A stretch of 64,000 bases of DNA from Brenneria izbisi (GTDB lineage: Bacteria; Pseudomonadota; Gammaproteobacteria; Enterobacterales; Enterobacteriaceae), in NCBI RefSeq assembly GCF_025840185.1, contig NZ_JAMPJU010000005.1, forward strand, positions 62,001-126,000, in the 5' to 3' direction. The notes beneath the pieces were generated by a model. It had not been told where the DNA came from and ran no database searches. It saw only the letters and a list, made by a program, of their open reading frames with translations. Made by a program: the position numbers and the translations under genes. Positions 38,657 through 48,172 of this stretch are shown one piece after another (the stretch's first letter is position 1; each line of letters opens with the position of its first letter).

Positions 38657-40549
38657 ATGGCAATAAAATTTGAGAATATCAAAGTAGGTAAGAAATTAGG
38701 GTTAGGTTTCTGCTTGATCTTAATGATGACGATGATCATTGCCGGTGCAGGCATCATGCAGATTGAAGCGTTAAAACAAAGCATTGATAAAGTTAATTTC
38801 AGCAATAATATCAGTGATGAAATTAACCAGGCGAAATATTATCGGGCGCTCTACAGCGCGAGCTACCAACCTGAACATATTGAGAAAAATATTCTGCACA
38901 TTAATAATATGAAAAATTTGGTGGCGGAGGCAAATCAATGGCGTTGGAGTGAACATGACATCGCGACGCTTTCTCAAATCACGACCACCATTGCCGAATA
39001 TCAGAAAATGCAGGCGGGCTACATTGCAGCCATCAATAAAAAAGATGACATCAGAGAAAGCTGGAATCTATCGGAAAGTAATAAATACCTAAAACAGCTT
39101 GATGATCAACTAAAAGCTGACAGCGATAATTTTGCGCAGCAGTTACTGGCCGCCGATCTCACTCATAAACTGGCCGAAGTTCGCTATCAAGTGCGCGGCC
39201 TTCTCCTCTCTCGCGATAACGAGGCGGAAGAAAAGCTGAAAAACGCCATCAATGATGCGCAAACATCGCTGACCACTTTGTATCAAAGTCTGCCTGCCGA
39301 GCAACAGGCGACGCTGAATCCGGTGCTTAGCATCATGAATGCCTATGAAGAACAAGCGCTGGCCTATCTGCCCGCCTATCAGGAAGAAATGGCGTTGGCC
39401 CAGCAGATTGGCGCCACCGCCAACCAAATGAACGACGCCGTCGAAACATTGCTCAGCAGCCAACTGCAATCGACTCAGAAGGACATCCGCATTTCCGAAA
39501 TCCAACTGGGTATAACCGCACTGATTACGCTGGTGCTTGGTTTGCTGATTTCCTGGTTTATTTCCCGGCAAATTACATCGCCATTGCATCAAACGCTGGA
39601 TATGGCTGAACGTATCGCCACCGGCGATCTCTCCATGTCCATTAAAACCGCCCGCAGCGATGAACTAGGCCAATTGATGAGCAGCATGGCGAAAATGAAC
39701 GACAATCTGCATAACATGATCGATGAAATCCGTCTCGGCGTCAGCCAGATTTCAACCGCATCAGGCGAAATCGTCGCCGGCAATACCGATCTGTCTTCAC
39801 GTACCGAGGAACAGGCAGCGGCGGTCGAACAGACGGCGGCCAGCATGGAAGAACTCACGGCCACGGTGAAACAGAACGCCGATAACGCGCATCAGGCCAA
39901 TAAGCTGGTCATCAGCGCGTCCCAAACCGCAAAACAAGGCGGCGAGCAAGTCCACAACGTGGTGAAAACCATGAATGACATTGAGCACAGTTCAAAACGC
40001 ATTGCAGAAATTACTTCTGTCATTAACAGCATCGCTTTCCAGACTAATATTCTGGCGCTCAATGCTGCGGTCGAAGCCGCTCGCGCCGGTGAGCAGGGAC
40101 GAGGATTCGCCGTGGTAGCCAGCGAAGTTCGCAATCTGGCGCAACGAAGTTCACAGGCAGCGAAAGAAATCGACACCCTGATCGCCGAATCCGTCCGTCA
40201 GGTATCGCAAGGGGCCGTGCTGGTCGGCAATGCGGGTAAAACCATGGATGACATCGTGACGTCAGTTACGCAGGTGCATGACATTATGGGGGAAATTGCC
40301 ACGGCGTCCGATGAGCAGAGCCGCGGTATTGAACAGGTTAATCAGGCGATTGTGGAAATGGACAGCACCACCCAGCAAAACGCCGCCCTGGTGGAACAAT
40401 CCGCCGCCGCCGCCAGCTCGCTGGAAGAACAGGCGACATTGCTCAAACAGGCGGTTTCCGTGTTCCGTTTATCCAATATGCGGGATGAATCAACGCCCGC
40501 AGCCATCGCTTCGTCCCAATCGCCAACGCAACTGGGTTATAAACACTAA
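38657..40549 (+). CDS. Methyl-accepting chemotaxis protein
   Basis: This transmembrane chemoreceptor has 630 residues. TM1 is about residues 13-33, followed by a periplasmic four-helix-type sensor of about 250 residues, longer than in Tsr/Tar, TM2 about 283-304, a HAMP domain about 305-358 and the cytoplasmic signalling coiled coil. The hairpin tip is strictly conserved ([20 protein letters not shown] and [16 protein letters not shown], about 455-505), as are methylation helices with [21 protein letters not shown]. The C-terminus lacks the NWETF-type tether for CheR/CheB. The ligand is unknown. A perfect sigma-28 promoter upstream places it in the flagellar regulon. Confidence 0.95.
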   Translation: MAIKFENIKVGKKLGLGFCLILMMTMIIAGAGIMQIEALKQSIDKVNFSNNISDEINQAKYYRALYSASYQPEHIEKNILHINNMKNLVAEANQWRWSEHDIATLSQITTTIAEYQKMQAGYIAAINKKDDIRESWNLSESNKYLKQLDDQLKADSDNFAQQLLAADLTHKLAEVRYQVRGLLLSRDNEAEEKLKNAINDAQTSLTTLYQSLPAEQQATLNPVLSIMNAYEEQALAYLPAYQEEMALAQQIGATANQMNDAVETLLSSQLQSTQKDIRISEIQLGITALITLVLGLLISWFISRQITSPLHQTLDMAERIATGDLSMSIKTARSDELGQLMSSMAKMNDNLHNMIDEIRLGVSQISTASGEIVAGNTDLSSRTEEQAAAVEQTAASMEELTATVKQNADNAHQANKLVISASQTAKQGGEQVHNVVKTMNDIEHSSKRIAEITSVINSIAFQTNILALNAAVEAARAGEQGRGFAVVASEVRNLAQRSSQAAKEIDTLIAESVRQVSQGAVLVGNAGKTMDDIVTSVTQVHDIMGEIATASDEQSRGIEQVNQAIVEMDSTTQQNAALVEQSAAAASSLEEQATLLKQAVSVFRLSNMRDESTPAAIASSQSPTQLGYKH

Positions 40550-40618
40550 CCCGCCGCGTTGAGCGCCGCGCGTAGCTCGTTGGGGCTGCGCGCGCCTTGC
40601 GGCCACGGCACAAACGGC

Positions 40619-40981
40619 TTAAAAGGGCTTCGGCGCGTAGCCCGTCATCTCTTTCAGCCCCATTTCACGCCCCAGCGCCGTCATAGGATGCACCACTACC
40701 AACCCGCGCACGCTTTTCTTCAACGCGCCCATATTGGCCTGTTCTTTTTTGGTGATAGCCCGGCTGAAAGGTAGACGCGACAGTTTTTGCGCTTCCTGAC
40801 TGAGTTTCTGCACCCGTACATTGCGCAGGCGTTCGATTTCCGCCGCCAGCTTCTCGCTTGCCGCCTGATTAACGGCTATCGCTTCGGCATCGCCCTGCGT
40901 CAGCAACGCATCCTGCTTACGATTCAACGCATCCAGTTGATCGCTAAGGCGTTTAATCTCTGCTTTTTCCTGCTCTTTCAT
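40619..40981 (-). CDS. yibL: YibL family ribosome-associated protein
   Basis: The 120-residue, highly charged protein matches E. coli YibL in length and in [16 protein letters not shown] and [32 protein letters not shown]. YibL has been found associated with ribosomes; its role is unclear. It is downstream of mtlR, the conserved order. Just after its stop, a near-duplicate decamer and an open out-of-frame tail are present, described under findings. Confidence 0.92.
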   Translation of the reverse strand: MKEQEKAEIKRLSDQLDALNRKQDALLTQGDAEAIAVNQAASEKLAAEIERLRNVRVQKLSQEAQKLSRLPFSRAITKKEQANMGALKKSVRGLVVVHPMTALGREMGLKEMTGYAPKPF

Positions 40982-41075
40982 AACGTATAAACCTGTTTAA
41001 CGGGAGGATCATGCGGGGCGTAAGCATACACCAAAGGTCTTGTCAGTGCAGTGGACGAGCGTAGAGAAATTCGAT

Positions 41076-41606
41076 TCAAAAAGCCTTTTTCAAACTAATT
41101 TGGGCAATCAGTTCGGTGAGCGACAACACCAGCGTCGAGCGCACCATCTGCTGATAGCGCTGCTGGCGCATGCTGACCAACAATGGGTCCGCCGACTCGC
41201 CGCCTGGCGGTAGCGCAGGCAAGGAAGGCAGCGCGCTGACGCAATGCAATTCGCCAATCGGCCCAAGGATTTCATCATCCGTAAAATGATATTCATGCTC
41301 ATCATGGGTGAGTTCCTCACCCAGCGCCATCAGCAATTCGGCGTCCTCATACTCTTTACGGCTGATCATACCCAGACCATAAATCAGCTTGAGACGCACA
41401 GAAAGATCACTCAGCGGCCCGGTTCCCGTCATTAAGGGTTCAACCGCATATTTCACGGCGTAGTCATCTTTGCGAAACACCTGCGACATCAGGATACTGA
41501 CAGCCTCGGCCAGCAGATCAACGGCCTTGAGCATAAAGCTACGCACCGTTGTGCCTGAATTCAAGGCTTCAAGCACCCGGTTTTCAAACGCCTGTGTTTC
41601 TTCCAT
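41076..41606 (-). CDS. mtlR: Mannitol operon repressor
   Basis: MtlR represses the mtl operon in enterobacteria; it is an all-helical protein without a typical DNA-binding domain. Sequence landmarks are QVFRKDDYAVKYAVEPL, SVRLKLIYGLG, EYEDAELLMALGEELTHD and LVLSLTELIAQISLKKAF at the C-terminus. The ATG at 41606 gives 176 residues, with an in-frame GTG two codons upstream as an alternative; either is shorter at the N-terminus than E. coli MtlR. It lies downstream of mtlD with a 146-base gap containing an inverted repeat. Confidence 0.93.
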   Translation of the reverse strand: MEETQAFENRVLEALNSGTTVRSFMLKAVDLLAEAVSILMSQVFRKDDYAVKYAVEPLMTGTGPLSDLSVRLKLIYGLGMISRKEYEDAELLMALGEELTHDEHEYHFTDDEILGPIGELHCVSALPSLPALPPGGESADPLLVSMRQQRYQQMVRSTLVLSLTELIAQISLKKAF

Positions 41607-41706
41607 CGTCACATCTCATACCTTCAACCCGCACACAGACATCTTTTAACCCGATGACATTGATGGGAAAGCCCCTCATTCACGCAGATAACACGCCTGA
41701 TCAACG

Positions 41707-41732
41707 TATGTCAGCATTCAGAGGCTGACATA
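41707..41732. repeat. Inverted repeat in the mtlD-mtlR gap
   Basis: Perfect nine-base arms TATGTCAGC / GCTGACATA around an eight-base loop lie just downstream of the mtlD stop. There is no T-run. It may stabilise the mtlAD message or reduce read-through into mtlR. Confidence 0.5.
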
Positions 41733-41752
41733 ACGTGAACCAGCCGCATCAA

Positions 41753-42901
41753 TTATTGCATGGCGTTATACACATTCACGGCTTGCGCGACAACCTCGCT
41801 GTTGGCATCCAGACCGGAAATCTGCGCCAGCGCCGCCTGCGGGCCAAGATTCTGCAACCATTCAGCCAGTTCCTGCGCCTGTGGATCCTGTTCGCTGCGA
41901 TAACGCATCGCCGCCGCGATACCAATAATCAGGTTGTCATGCGGTAATTGATATTCCAGCGTCCCCAGCAATGGTTTGATCAGGCGATCGCCCGCGCTCA
42001 GCTTACGCAGCGGTTGACGCCCCACACGCTCGACATCATCGTGCAAATAGGGGTTTTCAAATCGACTGAGGATTTTATTGATATACGCGGCGTGCTTGCC
42101 GGCATCAAAACCGTAGCGTTTGATCAGAACCGCGCCGCTCTCTTCCATCGCGCCCTTGACCACGGCACGAATTTCCGGGTCAAGGATCGCATCACGAATG
42201 GTCTGATGGCGAGCCTGTTGTCCCAGATAAGCGGTAATGGCATGGCCGGTGTTGAGCGTAAACAGCTTGCGTTCAACAAACGCCATCAGGTTATCGGTCA
42301 GTTCCATGCCCGGAATGACCGGCGGTTCACCACAGAACTGGGTTTGATCAACAATCCATTCACTGAAGGTTTCCACCGTGACAGCCAGCACATCATCACT
42401 GCCGGCTTCGGAAGGCGGAACAATGCGGTCAACGGCGGAATCCACAAATCCGACATGTTCATCGACCCAGGCAAGCTGTGCTTCCGGCAACAATTTCACC
42501 ACGTGTTGCTTAAGCTGGCTGGTGCCGCGCACCATATTTTCACAGGCGATAATGTTAAGCGGTTTTGTATTGCCGTTCGCATGACGTTTCACCAATCCCT
42601 GGGCGATCGTCCCGGCGATTTTTTCCAGAACCTGCGGCCCGACGGCGGTGGTGACCAGATCAACATCAGCAATCAGCGCAACGGCTTGCGGGCTGCCGCT
42701 ATGCACCGCACTGACGTTGCTCACGGTATCCAGATGCGTTTGCTCTCCCACAATCCGCACCTGATAACTTTTGCGACTATTCAAGGCATCCAGAAGCGGC
42801 TGGCTGACGTCCGCGAACGTCAGTTCGATATTGGCATCGGCCAACAGTTTGCCAATGAATCCCCGGCCAATATTACCGGCGCCGAAATGTAATGCTTTCA
42901 T
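41753..42901 (-). CDS. mtlD: Mannitol-1-phosphate 5-dehydrogenase
   Basis: MtlD oxidises mannitol-1-phosphate to fructose-6-phosphate with NAD. The start at 42901 gives [17 protein letters not shown], with the Rossmann glycine motif at the N-terminus, and 382 residues, the E. coli length; a tandem ATG one codon earlier is the only alternative. The catalytic Lys region [16 protein letters not shown] is near residue 213. It is separated from mtlA by an ERIC element, making an unusually long gap inside the operon. Confidence 0.96.
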   Translation of the reverse strand: MKALHFGAGNIGRGFIGKLLADANIELTFADVSQPLLDALNSRKSYQVRIVGEQTHLDTVSNVSAVHSGSPQAVALIADVDLVTTAVGPQVLEKIAGTIAQGLVKRHANGNTKPLNIIACENMVRGTSQLKQHVVKLLPEAQLAWVDEHVGFVDSAVDRIVPPSEAGSDDVLAVTVETFSEWIVDQTQFCGEPPVIPGMELTDNLMAFVERKLFTLNTGHAITAYLGQQARHQTIRDAILDPEIRAVVKGAMEESGAVLIKRYGFDAGKHAAYINKILSRFENPYLHDDVERVGRQPLRKLSAGDRLIKPLLGTLEYQLPHDNLIIGIAAAMRYRSEQDPQAQELAEWLQNLGPQAALAQISGLDANSEVVAQAVNVYNAMQ

Positions 42902-42960
42902 CATGCTTCAACCTTAAAAACGAAAAGATAAAAAGAGGCTGCCCGGAGACGGCGGCAGCG

Positions 42961-43088
42961 TATACACCCAATAGAATTCAAGGGGCGGCAAGGCGGCAAT
43001 CGGGTAAATCCCCAGCAACTTAAGCAAGTAAGTGACTGGGGCGAGTAACAAAGCCAACGCATCCGCAACTTGAAAGCTGACGGGTATA
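42961..43088. repeat. ERIC (IRU) repetitive element between mtlA and mtlD
   Basis: This is a 128-base imperfect palindrome beginning TATAC and ending GACGGGTATA. It contains the highly conserved centre of the enterobacterial repetitive intergenic consensus (AAGTAAGTGACTGGGGCGAG and AGCCAACGCATCCGCAACTT). ERIC elements are non-coding, are transcribed and can fold into long hairpins. Its place inside an operon means the mtlAD message would carry it. Confidence 0.92.
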
Positions 43089-43089
43089 A

Positions 43090-45003
43090 TCAGGCGTTCT
43101 TTTTACCGGACAGCAGGTCAAGTACCGCCTGCACGTCCTGGGTATGCGCGAGACGTTCAATCACCGCGTCATCATCAAGCGCATTGGTCAGGCTGGTTAT
43201 CACCTGGATATGTTCATTGTTGCGAGCGGCAATGCCAATGACCAGACGCGCCACCTCATCGTCTTCATCGCCAAAACGCACGCCATCAGGATACTGGCAG
43301 AAAACCACGCCGGTTTTCAGCACCCGATCTTTCGCTTCAATCGTACCGTGCGGCACGGCGATGGATTCTCCCAGGTAGGTGGAAGTCAGTTTCTCACGCT
43401 CCAGCATGGCATCGACATATTCCGGATCGACATAGCCGCCCTTAACCAGTTGCTCACCCGCGAAACGAATCGCCTGCTCTTTGTCGGTCGCCTGTTGATT
43501 GAGGAAAACATTACTGGCGCTCAGTTGGAACAGGTTTGACGGTTCGGCGGTCGAGGCGGTGGTGACCGACGCAGCCATCGGCGCGTCGTCCTTGCCCTGC
43601 GCGGCGACCAGACGCGCCGCCAGATCGTTGTACAGGTTGCTGTCGAGGAAATTGGTCAGCGAAATGTGCTGAGCCTGCGGCGCATGACGCATGGCGCGCT
43701 CAGTCAGGTCGCGGTGGGTAATCACCAGATCGACATCATCCGGCAGGTTGTTTATCGCGCTGTTGGTCACAGAGATGTTGGTCAGCCCGGCATCCTGCAC
43801 TTTCTTGCGCAGCACCCCTGCGCCCATCGCGCTGGAGCCCATACCGGCATCACATGCGACGATGATTTTACGCACGGTGCTCATATCGCCGCTGACGCCC
43901 GTACTCACGCCGCTCTGCCCTTTGGCCGTGGCTTTCATGTCCTGCATACGGCGAGTAGCTTCGCTCAGATCATCTTCGTTCTTTTGTTTCATGCTCTTGA
44001 GCAAAATTACCGAAACCAGGAAAGACACGGCAAATGCCGCCGTAATCGCTACAATATTAGCGAAATACGCGCCTTTCGGCGTCATCGCCAGCACCGCCAG
44101 AATAGAACCCGGAGAGGCCGGAGAAACCAGACCGCCGTCCAGTACGCCCAGAGTGAACACGCCGGTCATTCCGCCCAGGATCACCGCAATAATCAGACGC
44201 GGATTCATCAGGACATAAGGGAAATAGATTTCATGGATCCCGCCGAGGAAATGGATGATCGCCGCACCCGGCGCAGACTCTTTCGCATTGCCGCGGCCAA
44301 AGAACATATAAGCCATCAGCACGCCCATGCCCGGACCAGGGTTGGCTTCAATCAGGAAGAAAATGGATTTCCCGGTTTCGGTGGCCTGCTGAATACCCAG
44401 CGGCGAGAAAATGCCGTGGTTAATGGCGTTGTTCAGGAACAGAATTTTTGCCGGTTCGACAAAAATGGACGTAAACGGCAGCAGGTTGTTTTGCACCATG
44501 ACGTTAACGCCAGCCGCCAGTGCCTGAGAGAAGATTTCAACCAGCGGGCCAATCGCCAGAAACGCCAGGATCGCCAACAACATGCCGATAATACCGGCGG
44601 AGAAGTTGTTGACCAGCATTTCAAAACCGCTTTTGATTTTGCCGTCGACCATCTTGTCGAAACGCTTGATGGTCCAACCGCCCAGCGGTCCGACAATCAT
44701 GGCGCCCAGGAACATGGGGATATCTGTCCCGGCGATTACCCCCATAGTGGTGATAGCGCCGACTACGCCGCCGCGCTCGCCAAACACCAGACGACCGCCG
44801 GTATAACCGATCAGCAACGGCAGCAGATAGGTGATCATCGGGCCGACGAGCTTCGCCAGCGTCTCGTTAGGTATCCAACCCGTAGGAATAAACAGTGCGG
44901 TAATAATACCCCAGGCAATGAATGCGCCAATATTGGGCATTACCATATTGCTCAGAAAGCGGCCAAAGTTTTGCACTTTGACCTTAAAATCTGGAGAAAG
45001 CAT
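43090..45003 (-). CDS. mtlA: Mannitol-specific PTS enzyme IICBA
   Basis: MtlA takes up mannitol and phosphorylates it to mannitol-1-phosphate. The 637-residue protein has all three domains: membrane IIC (about residues 1-345), IIB with phosphorylated Cys384 in IIVACDAGMGSSAMG, and IIA (about 490-637) with the active His552 in AVPHGTIEAKDR. These positions are close to Cys384 and His554 of E. coli. It is the first gene of mtlA-mtlD-mtlR and has four CRP-type sites upstream. Confidence 0.97.
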   Translation of the reverse strand: MLSPDFKVKVQNFGRFLSNMVMPNIGAFIAWGIITALFIPTGWIPNETLAKLVGPMITYLLPLLIGYTGGRLVFGERGGVVGAITTMGVIAGTDIPMFLGAMIVGPLGGWTIKRFDKMVDGKIKSGFEMLVNNFSAGIIGMLLAILAFLAIGPLVEIFSQALAAGVNVMVQNNLLPFTSIFVEPAKILFLNNAINHGIFSPLGIQQATETGKSIFFLIEANPGPGMGVLMAYMFFGRGNAKESAPGAAIIHFLGGIHEIYFPYVLMNPRLIIAVILGGMTGVFTLGVLDGGLVSPASPGSILAVLAMTPKGAYFANIVAITAAFAVSFLVSVILLKSMKQKNEDDLSEATRRMQDMKATAKGQSGVSTGVSGDMSTVRKIIVACDAGMGSSAMGAGVLRKKVQDAGLTNISVTNSAINNLPDDVDLVITHRDLTERAMRHAPQAQHISLTNFLDSNLYNDLAARLVAAQGKDDAPMAASVTTASTAEPSNLFQLSASNVFLNQQATDKEQAIRFAGEQLVKGGYVDPEYVDAMLEREKLTSTYLGESIAVPHGTIEAKDRVLKTGVVFCQYPDGVRFGDEDDEVARLVIGIAARNNEHIQVITSLTNALDDDAVIERLAHTQDVQAVLDLLSGKKNA

Positions 45004-45161
45004 AAAAACACACCCCTATTGAGACGCGCTGACAATAAGAGCGCGTGATAATTATCGTGAGATGATGTGACGGGTTGATCACATGCGTGTCCCCATCAGC
45101 ATTGCTGTATACAGCGCGGACTCTAACACGCCGTTGTCGTACCGCAACACCACGGCTTAAA

Positions 45162-45177
45162 CGTGACAAAAATCACA
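45162..45177. promoter_or_regulatory. CRP site 1 upstream of mtlA
   Basis: CGTGACAAAAATCACA has one mismatch to TGTGA-N6-TCACA. It is the site nearest to mtlA, about 160 bases before the start. Confidence 0.7.
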
Positions 45178-45205
45178 CAATCACCCGACATCATCGCCAC
45201 AAATG

Positions 45206-45221
45206 GGTGACTTACTTCACA
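45206..45221. promoter_or_regulatory. CRP site 2 upstream of mtlA
   Basis: GGTGACTTACTTCACA has one mismatch to the consensus and lies 44 bases (about four helical turns) from site 1. Confidence 0.65.
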
Positions 45222-45278
45222 AAAAAACATTAAACACCGCAAATATAATGCGATTTGCGTGTGCGACCGACTTAATTT

Positions 45279-45294
45279 TGTGACTAACGTCACA
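45279..45294. promoter_or_regulatory. CRP site 3 upstream of mtlA, perfect consensus
   Basis: TGTGACTAACGTCACA matches TGTGA-N6-TCACA exactly. It lies about 280 bases upstream of mtlA and 80 bases beyond the 3' end of the convergently read yiaF-like gene region. Confidence 0.8.
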
Positions 45295-45322
45295 CTTTCA
45301 CTCGGTAACTTTGTGTCATTTA

Positions 45323-45338
45323 TGTGATAAGCATCACA
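45323..45338. promoter_or_regulatory. CRP site 4 upstream of mtlA, perfect consensus
   Basis: TGTGATAAGCATCACA is an exact consensus match, 44 bases from site 3, the same spacing as between sites 1 and 2. E. coli mtlA is also known for multiple CRP sites. Confidence 0.8.
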
Positions 45339-45374
45339 ATAAATTTCGCTTCAGCGGCGGTTCCCCTGTCGCGC

Positions 45375-46091
45375 TTACGGCGTGACGGCGCCCCCCAGTG
45401 ACTTAAGCGCGTTCAACAGGTTCTGCTGCTGCGCGGGTAATCCTAATACCATACCGTTGTACTGAGCGACCTGTTGCGGCGTATAAAATTGAACCGAGTC
45501 GCCGTTGAAAATCACTTGATCGCCTTGCGCCTGCAAATAATCTCCCACTTGTATCAGGTTCTGGGCAAAGGCGATCGCGTTAGGGATAATCGGCAACAAT
45601 GTGTTAGTCGGCTGCGTCACCACGCGCTGATATAACCGATCGTAACCAACCTGTAATTCTTGCGGTTGTTTAAGCGCACGGCGGGCATTATCCGCCTGCG
45701 CTTTTGCCGCCTGGACGTGCTGCCCCAGCATATTGATGGCGCCAATGGATTGCCGCAGCGCGTCACGCTGAGACAAATAATCCCTGGGTACTCTGATTTG
45801 AGAAACCTGCGCCAACATTGGCGTCAGACTGTCTGTCACAGACTGAGTAAACTGCTGGGAAAATGTCGTCAGAATCGCGTAATCGTTAACAAATGGCCCG
45901 AAGTTCTTCTTTTGCTCTTCCGTCAGCGCAGGTAATTTGCCATCTGGTTGCAATTGGACATTTTGTACGAAGTCCGTAAAGGCTTTGCGTTGATCAGACT
46001 CGCTATCGCCGCACCCTGCCATTTGTAACGCCATAAAAAATATCAAAACCGGCCACAGCCAGCGTTTGCGATATTCCATCACTTCCCTCAT
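45375..46091 (-). CDS. yiaF: DUF3053 lipoprotein, YiaF-like
   Basis: The protein has a signal peptide ending in the lipobox LQMAGC, so it is a lipoprotein of about 238 residues, followed by a helical DUF3053 domain. It parallels E. coli YiaF in DQRKAFTDFVQN, QKKNFGPFVNDYAIL and VGDYLQAQGDQV. The function of the family is unknown. The ATG at 46091 (AGGAG six bases upstream) was chosen; the next ATG at 46079 is possible and the frame is open to 46142. No Asp at +2 of the mature protein is seen (Cys-Gly), so outer-membrane sorting by Lol is expected. Confidence 0.88.
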   Translation of the reverse strand: MREVMEYRKRWLWPVLIFFMALQMAGCGDSESDQRKAFTDFVQNVQLQPDGKLPALTEEQKKNFGPFVNDYAILTTFSQQFTQSVTDSLTPMLAQVSQIRVPRDYLSQRDALRQSIGAINMLGQHVQAAKAQADNARRALKQPQELQVGYDRLYQRVVTQPTNTLLPIIPNAIAFAQNLIQVGDYLQAQGDQVIFNGDSVQFYTPQQVAQYNGMVLGLPAQQQNLLNALKSLGGAVTP

Positions 46092-46254
46092 TCCATGCTC
46101 CTGTTTTACATGCTCAATGTTCGGCCCGTTACGATTAAGCATAGTCGGATCACATCACCTGTGCCGGGTTGCCGTTCACTTAACGTCAGAATATGGCGGG
46201 CGACAGCACCGCAAGATGCCGGATGGCCCGGCGGGATTAGCGCGCACAAGTCAA

Positions 46255-46286
46255 AACGGCGATCACCCAGCAGGATGATCGCCGTT
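46255..46286 (-). terminator. Terminator hairpin after the alcohol dehydrogenase gene
   Basis: Perfect arms AACGGCGATCA / TGATCGCCGTT with a ten-base loop lie 43 bases after the minus-strand stop. A short T-run (GTTTTG) follows on that strand. Confidence 0.7.
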
Positions 46287-46328
46287 GATTTGGACATAAC
46301 CATTTCCGGCTATTTTACCCGTGAGCAA

Positions 46329-47474
46329 TTATTTCCCGTAATACGCGACGGTATACAGTTCCCGCATATCTTCCATCTGCGGATTACCGGGGTTGGTTAA
46401 AGTACAGGGATCAGCCAGCGCATTGCTGCTCATCCGATCGAGAACCTGGATGAATTTTTCTTCGCAGAAATCCACTTCATCACATTGCCGCAAGGTGTCG
46501 GGAATGTTCAACCGCCGGCTCAGATCCCGCACGGCAGCGGCCAGATTAAGGATGCCTAAACGCTTTTCGATCTGCTGATATTTATTAGTCCAGTGGCGGT
46601 TATATTGGATGACGTAAGGCAACAAAATGGCGTTGGCCAACCCATGTGTGACGCCGAACTCACCGCCCAGTTTATGCGCCAGCGAATGGATAATCCCCAG
46701 CGACGCGTTGGTAAAAGCAATGCCTGCCAGCGCCGACGCATTATGCATGTGATAACGCGCCTGCATATTATCCGGCGACAGATACGCGGTTTCCAGATTC
46801 TCAAAAACCAGCCGAATCGCTTCCAGCGCATAAGGGTCGGTAAACGATGTGGCGGTCTTGGACACATAGGCTTCCAGCGCATGAGTCAGTACATCCATGC
46901 CCGAATAGGCGGTGATGCACGGCGGGCAGGTCGCCGGGATTGCCGGGTCGAGGATCGCGATATCCGGCACCATATCGGCTGCCACGACAGGATATTTAAT
47001 ATGGCTTTCGGTATCGGTAATCACCGAAAAAGCGGTAATTTCCGACGCGGAACCGCTGGTGGAAGGAATGGCGACAAATTTGGCTTTGTTACGCAGCGCT
47101 GGCATGGAACCGACCGGTAAAACAGCTTCCAGCGTCAGATGCGGATGCTCATAGAAACACCACATGATTTTTGCCGCATCAATGGCGGAACCGCCGCCGA
47201 GCGCCACGATCCAATCCGGTTCAAATGCCAGCATCGCTTGCGCCCCACGTTGTACTGTGGCAAGCGAAGGATTAGGTTCAACATTGTCGATAATCAGACA
47301 CGAAATCCCGGCCTGATTGAGCAGTTGCTCGGTACGCGCCAGAAAACCATGCCTTTTCATTGAACTACCGCCGGTCACGATCACCGCCTTGCGTCCGCGC
47401 AGAGTGGCGAGCCGTTGCAGCGCATTTTCACCGTAGGTAATATCACGCGGAATGGAAAAGTTAATTGAAGTCAT
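46329..47474 (-). CDS. Iron-containing alcohol dehydrogenase
   Basis: This is a group-III, NAD(P)-dependent alcohol dehydrogenase of 381 residues. The nucleotide motif ALGGGSAIDAAK is near residue 93. Iron ligands follow the family pattern: Asp in DIAILDPA-type context near 192, then His in DVLTHALEAY, His in HSLAHKLGG and His in VTHGLANA. The N-terminus starts MTSINFSIPRDITYGENAL. The substrate could be butanol, 1,2-propanediol, lactaldehyde or another short alcohol; no adjacent pathway gene helps. It is isolated, with a 698-base empty region upstream. Confidence 0.92.
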   Translation of the reverse strand: MTSINFSIPRDITYGENALQRLATLRGRKAVIVTGGSSMKRHGFLARTEQLLNQAGISCLIIDNVEPNPSLATVQRGAQAMLAFEPDWIVALGGGSAIDAAKIMWCFYEHPHLTLEAVLPVGSMPALRNKAKFVAIPSTSGSASEITAFSVITDTESHIKYPVVAADMVPDIAILDPAIPATCPPCITAYSGMDVLTHALEAYVSKTATSFTDPYALEAIRLVFENLETAYLSPDNMQARYHMHNASALAGIAFTNASLGIIHSLAHKLGGEFGVTHGLANAILLPYVIQYNRHWTNKYQQIEKRLGILNLAAAVRDLSRRLNIPDTLRQCDEVDFCEEKFIQVLDRMSSNALADPCTLTNPGNPQMEDMRELYTVAYYGK

Positions 47475-48136
47475 AATAATCCCCTGTAATAAAATAAAAA
47501 TAAATTTTATGAAGCGTATTACAGCAGACAGAGTGTAACGATGTTATCAGCGCAGTATTCTGTGATTATTATTTTATTCTCTTTTTTTCTGCGCAAACAA
47601 TAAAAAGCCCTCTCTCTGCAATTGAATCAACAGGCGCTGAATAAATAATTAACTTTATTTATCTCAATAATCCGTTATCGGGCATTGCTCACAAGTGGAA
47701 ACTATTTTCAGTATAAGAGCACTATTGGTTGAATATTGTGATCTTTATTCTATTTCACAAAACATGAAATAGCATAAAAAAGCGCAGGTTAATTCAGAAT
47801 AGGTATTAGATCAGACAGTAATGATTGATATACAGAAAAAGAATTATCGCATTGTTGAAGAAATGAAATACTAACTGTTATTTTTAGTTAATATAATGAT
47901 ATTTAATTTATACCCCTGTGTTAATGTAGCAATAATACACTCAGGGAGTGATAACATCGCTGGGCAGAGGTTTATTTCCTTGCCGGTTAAATAAATTTCC
48001 ATCATTATTTTGCAACATCATTAAATTAACGAATTCAAGCAGACGAACACAGATTGGATTTAATCTCCTTCTGATTTCTTTTAATCAAAACCCTAGCGCG
48101 CCAACCCATCTTATTTAATAACAGCGGAACGATGAA
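47475..48136. other. AT-rich region without a gene between adh and glyS
   Basis: No reading frame or RNA gene could be supported. The half near 47475 should contain the alcohol dehydrogenase promoter. The rest is AT-rich with short runs such as TTTATTTATCTCAATAA. No known repeat or insertion-sequence end was recognised. The glyS terminator lies at its far end. Confidence 0.4.
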
Positions 48137-48163
48137 GCTCCCCCTTCATTCTGAAGAGGGAGC
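48137..48163 (-). terminator. Hairpin after glyS
   Basis: On the minus strand GCTCCCTCTTCA pairs with TGAAGGGGGAGC around a three-base loop, ten bases after the glyS stop. It has only a weak T-rich tail. Confidence 0.6.
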
Positions 48164-48172
48164 GCGAAGCGC

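Noticed and set aside
43666-45048. 460-residue open frame on the plus strand
   Set aside because: It is antisense to mtlA, whose three domains and active sites are unambiguous.
45066-45083. Fifth CRP-like site in the mtlA leader
   Set aside because: TGTGA and TCACA are present but separated by eight bases instead of six.
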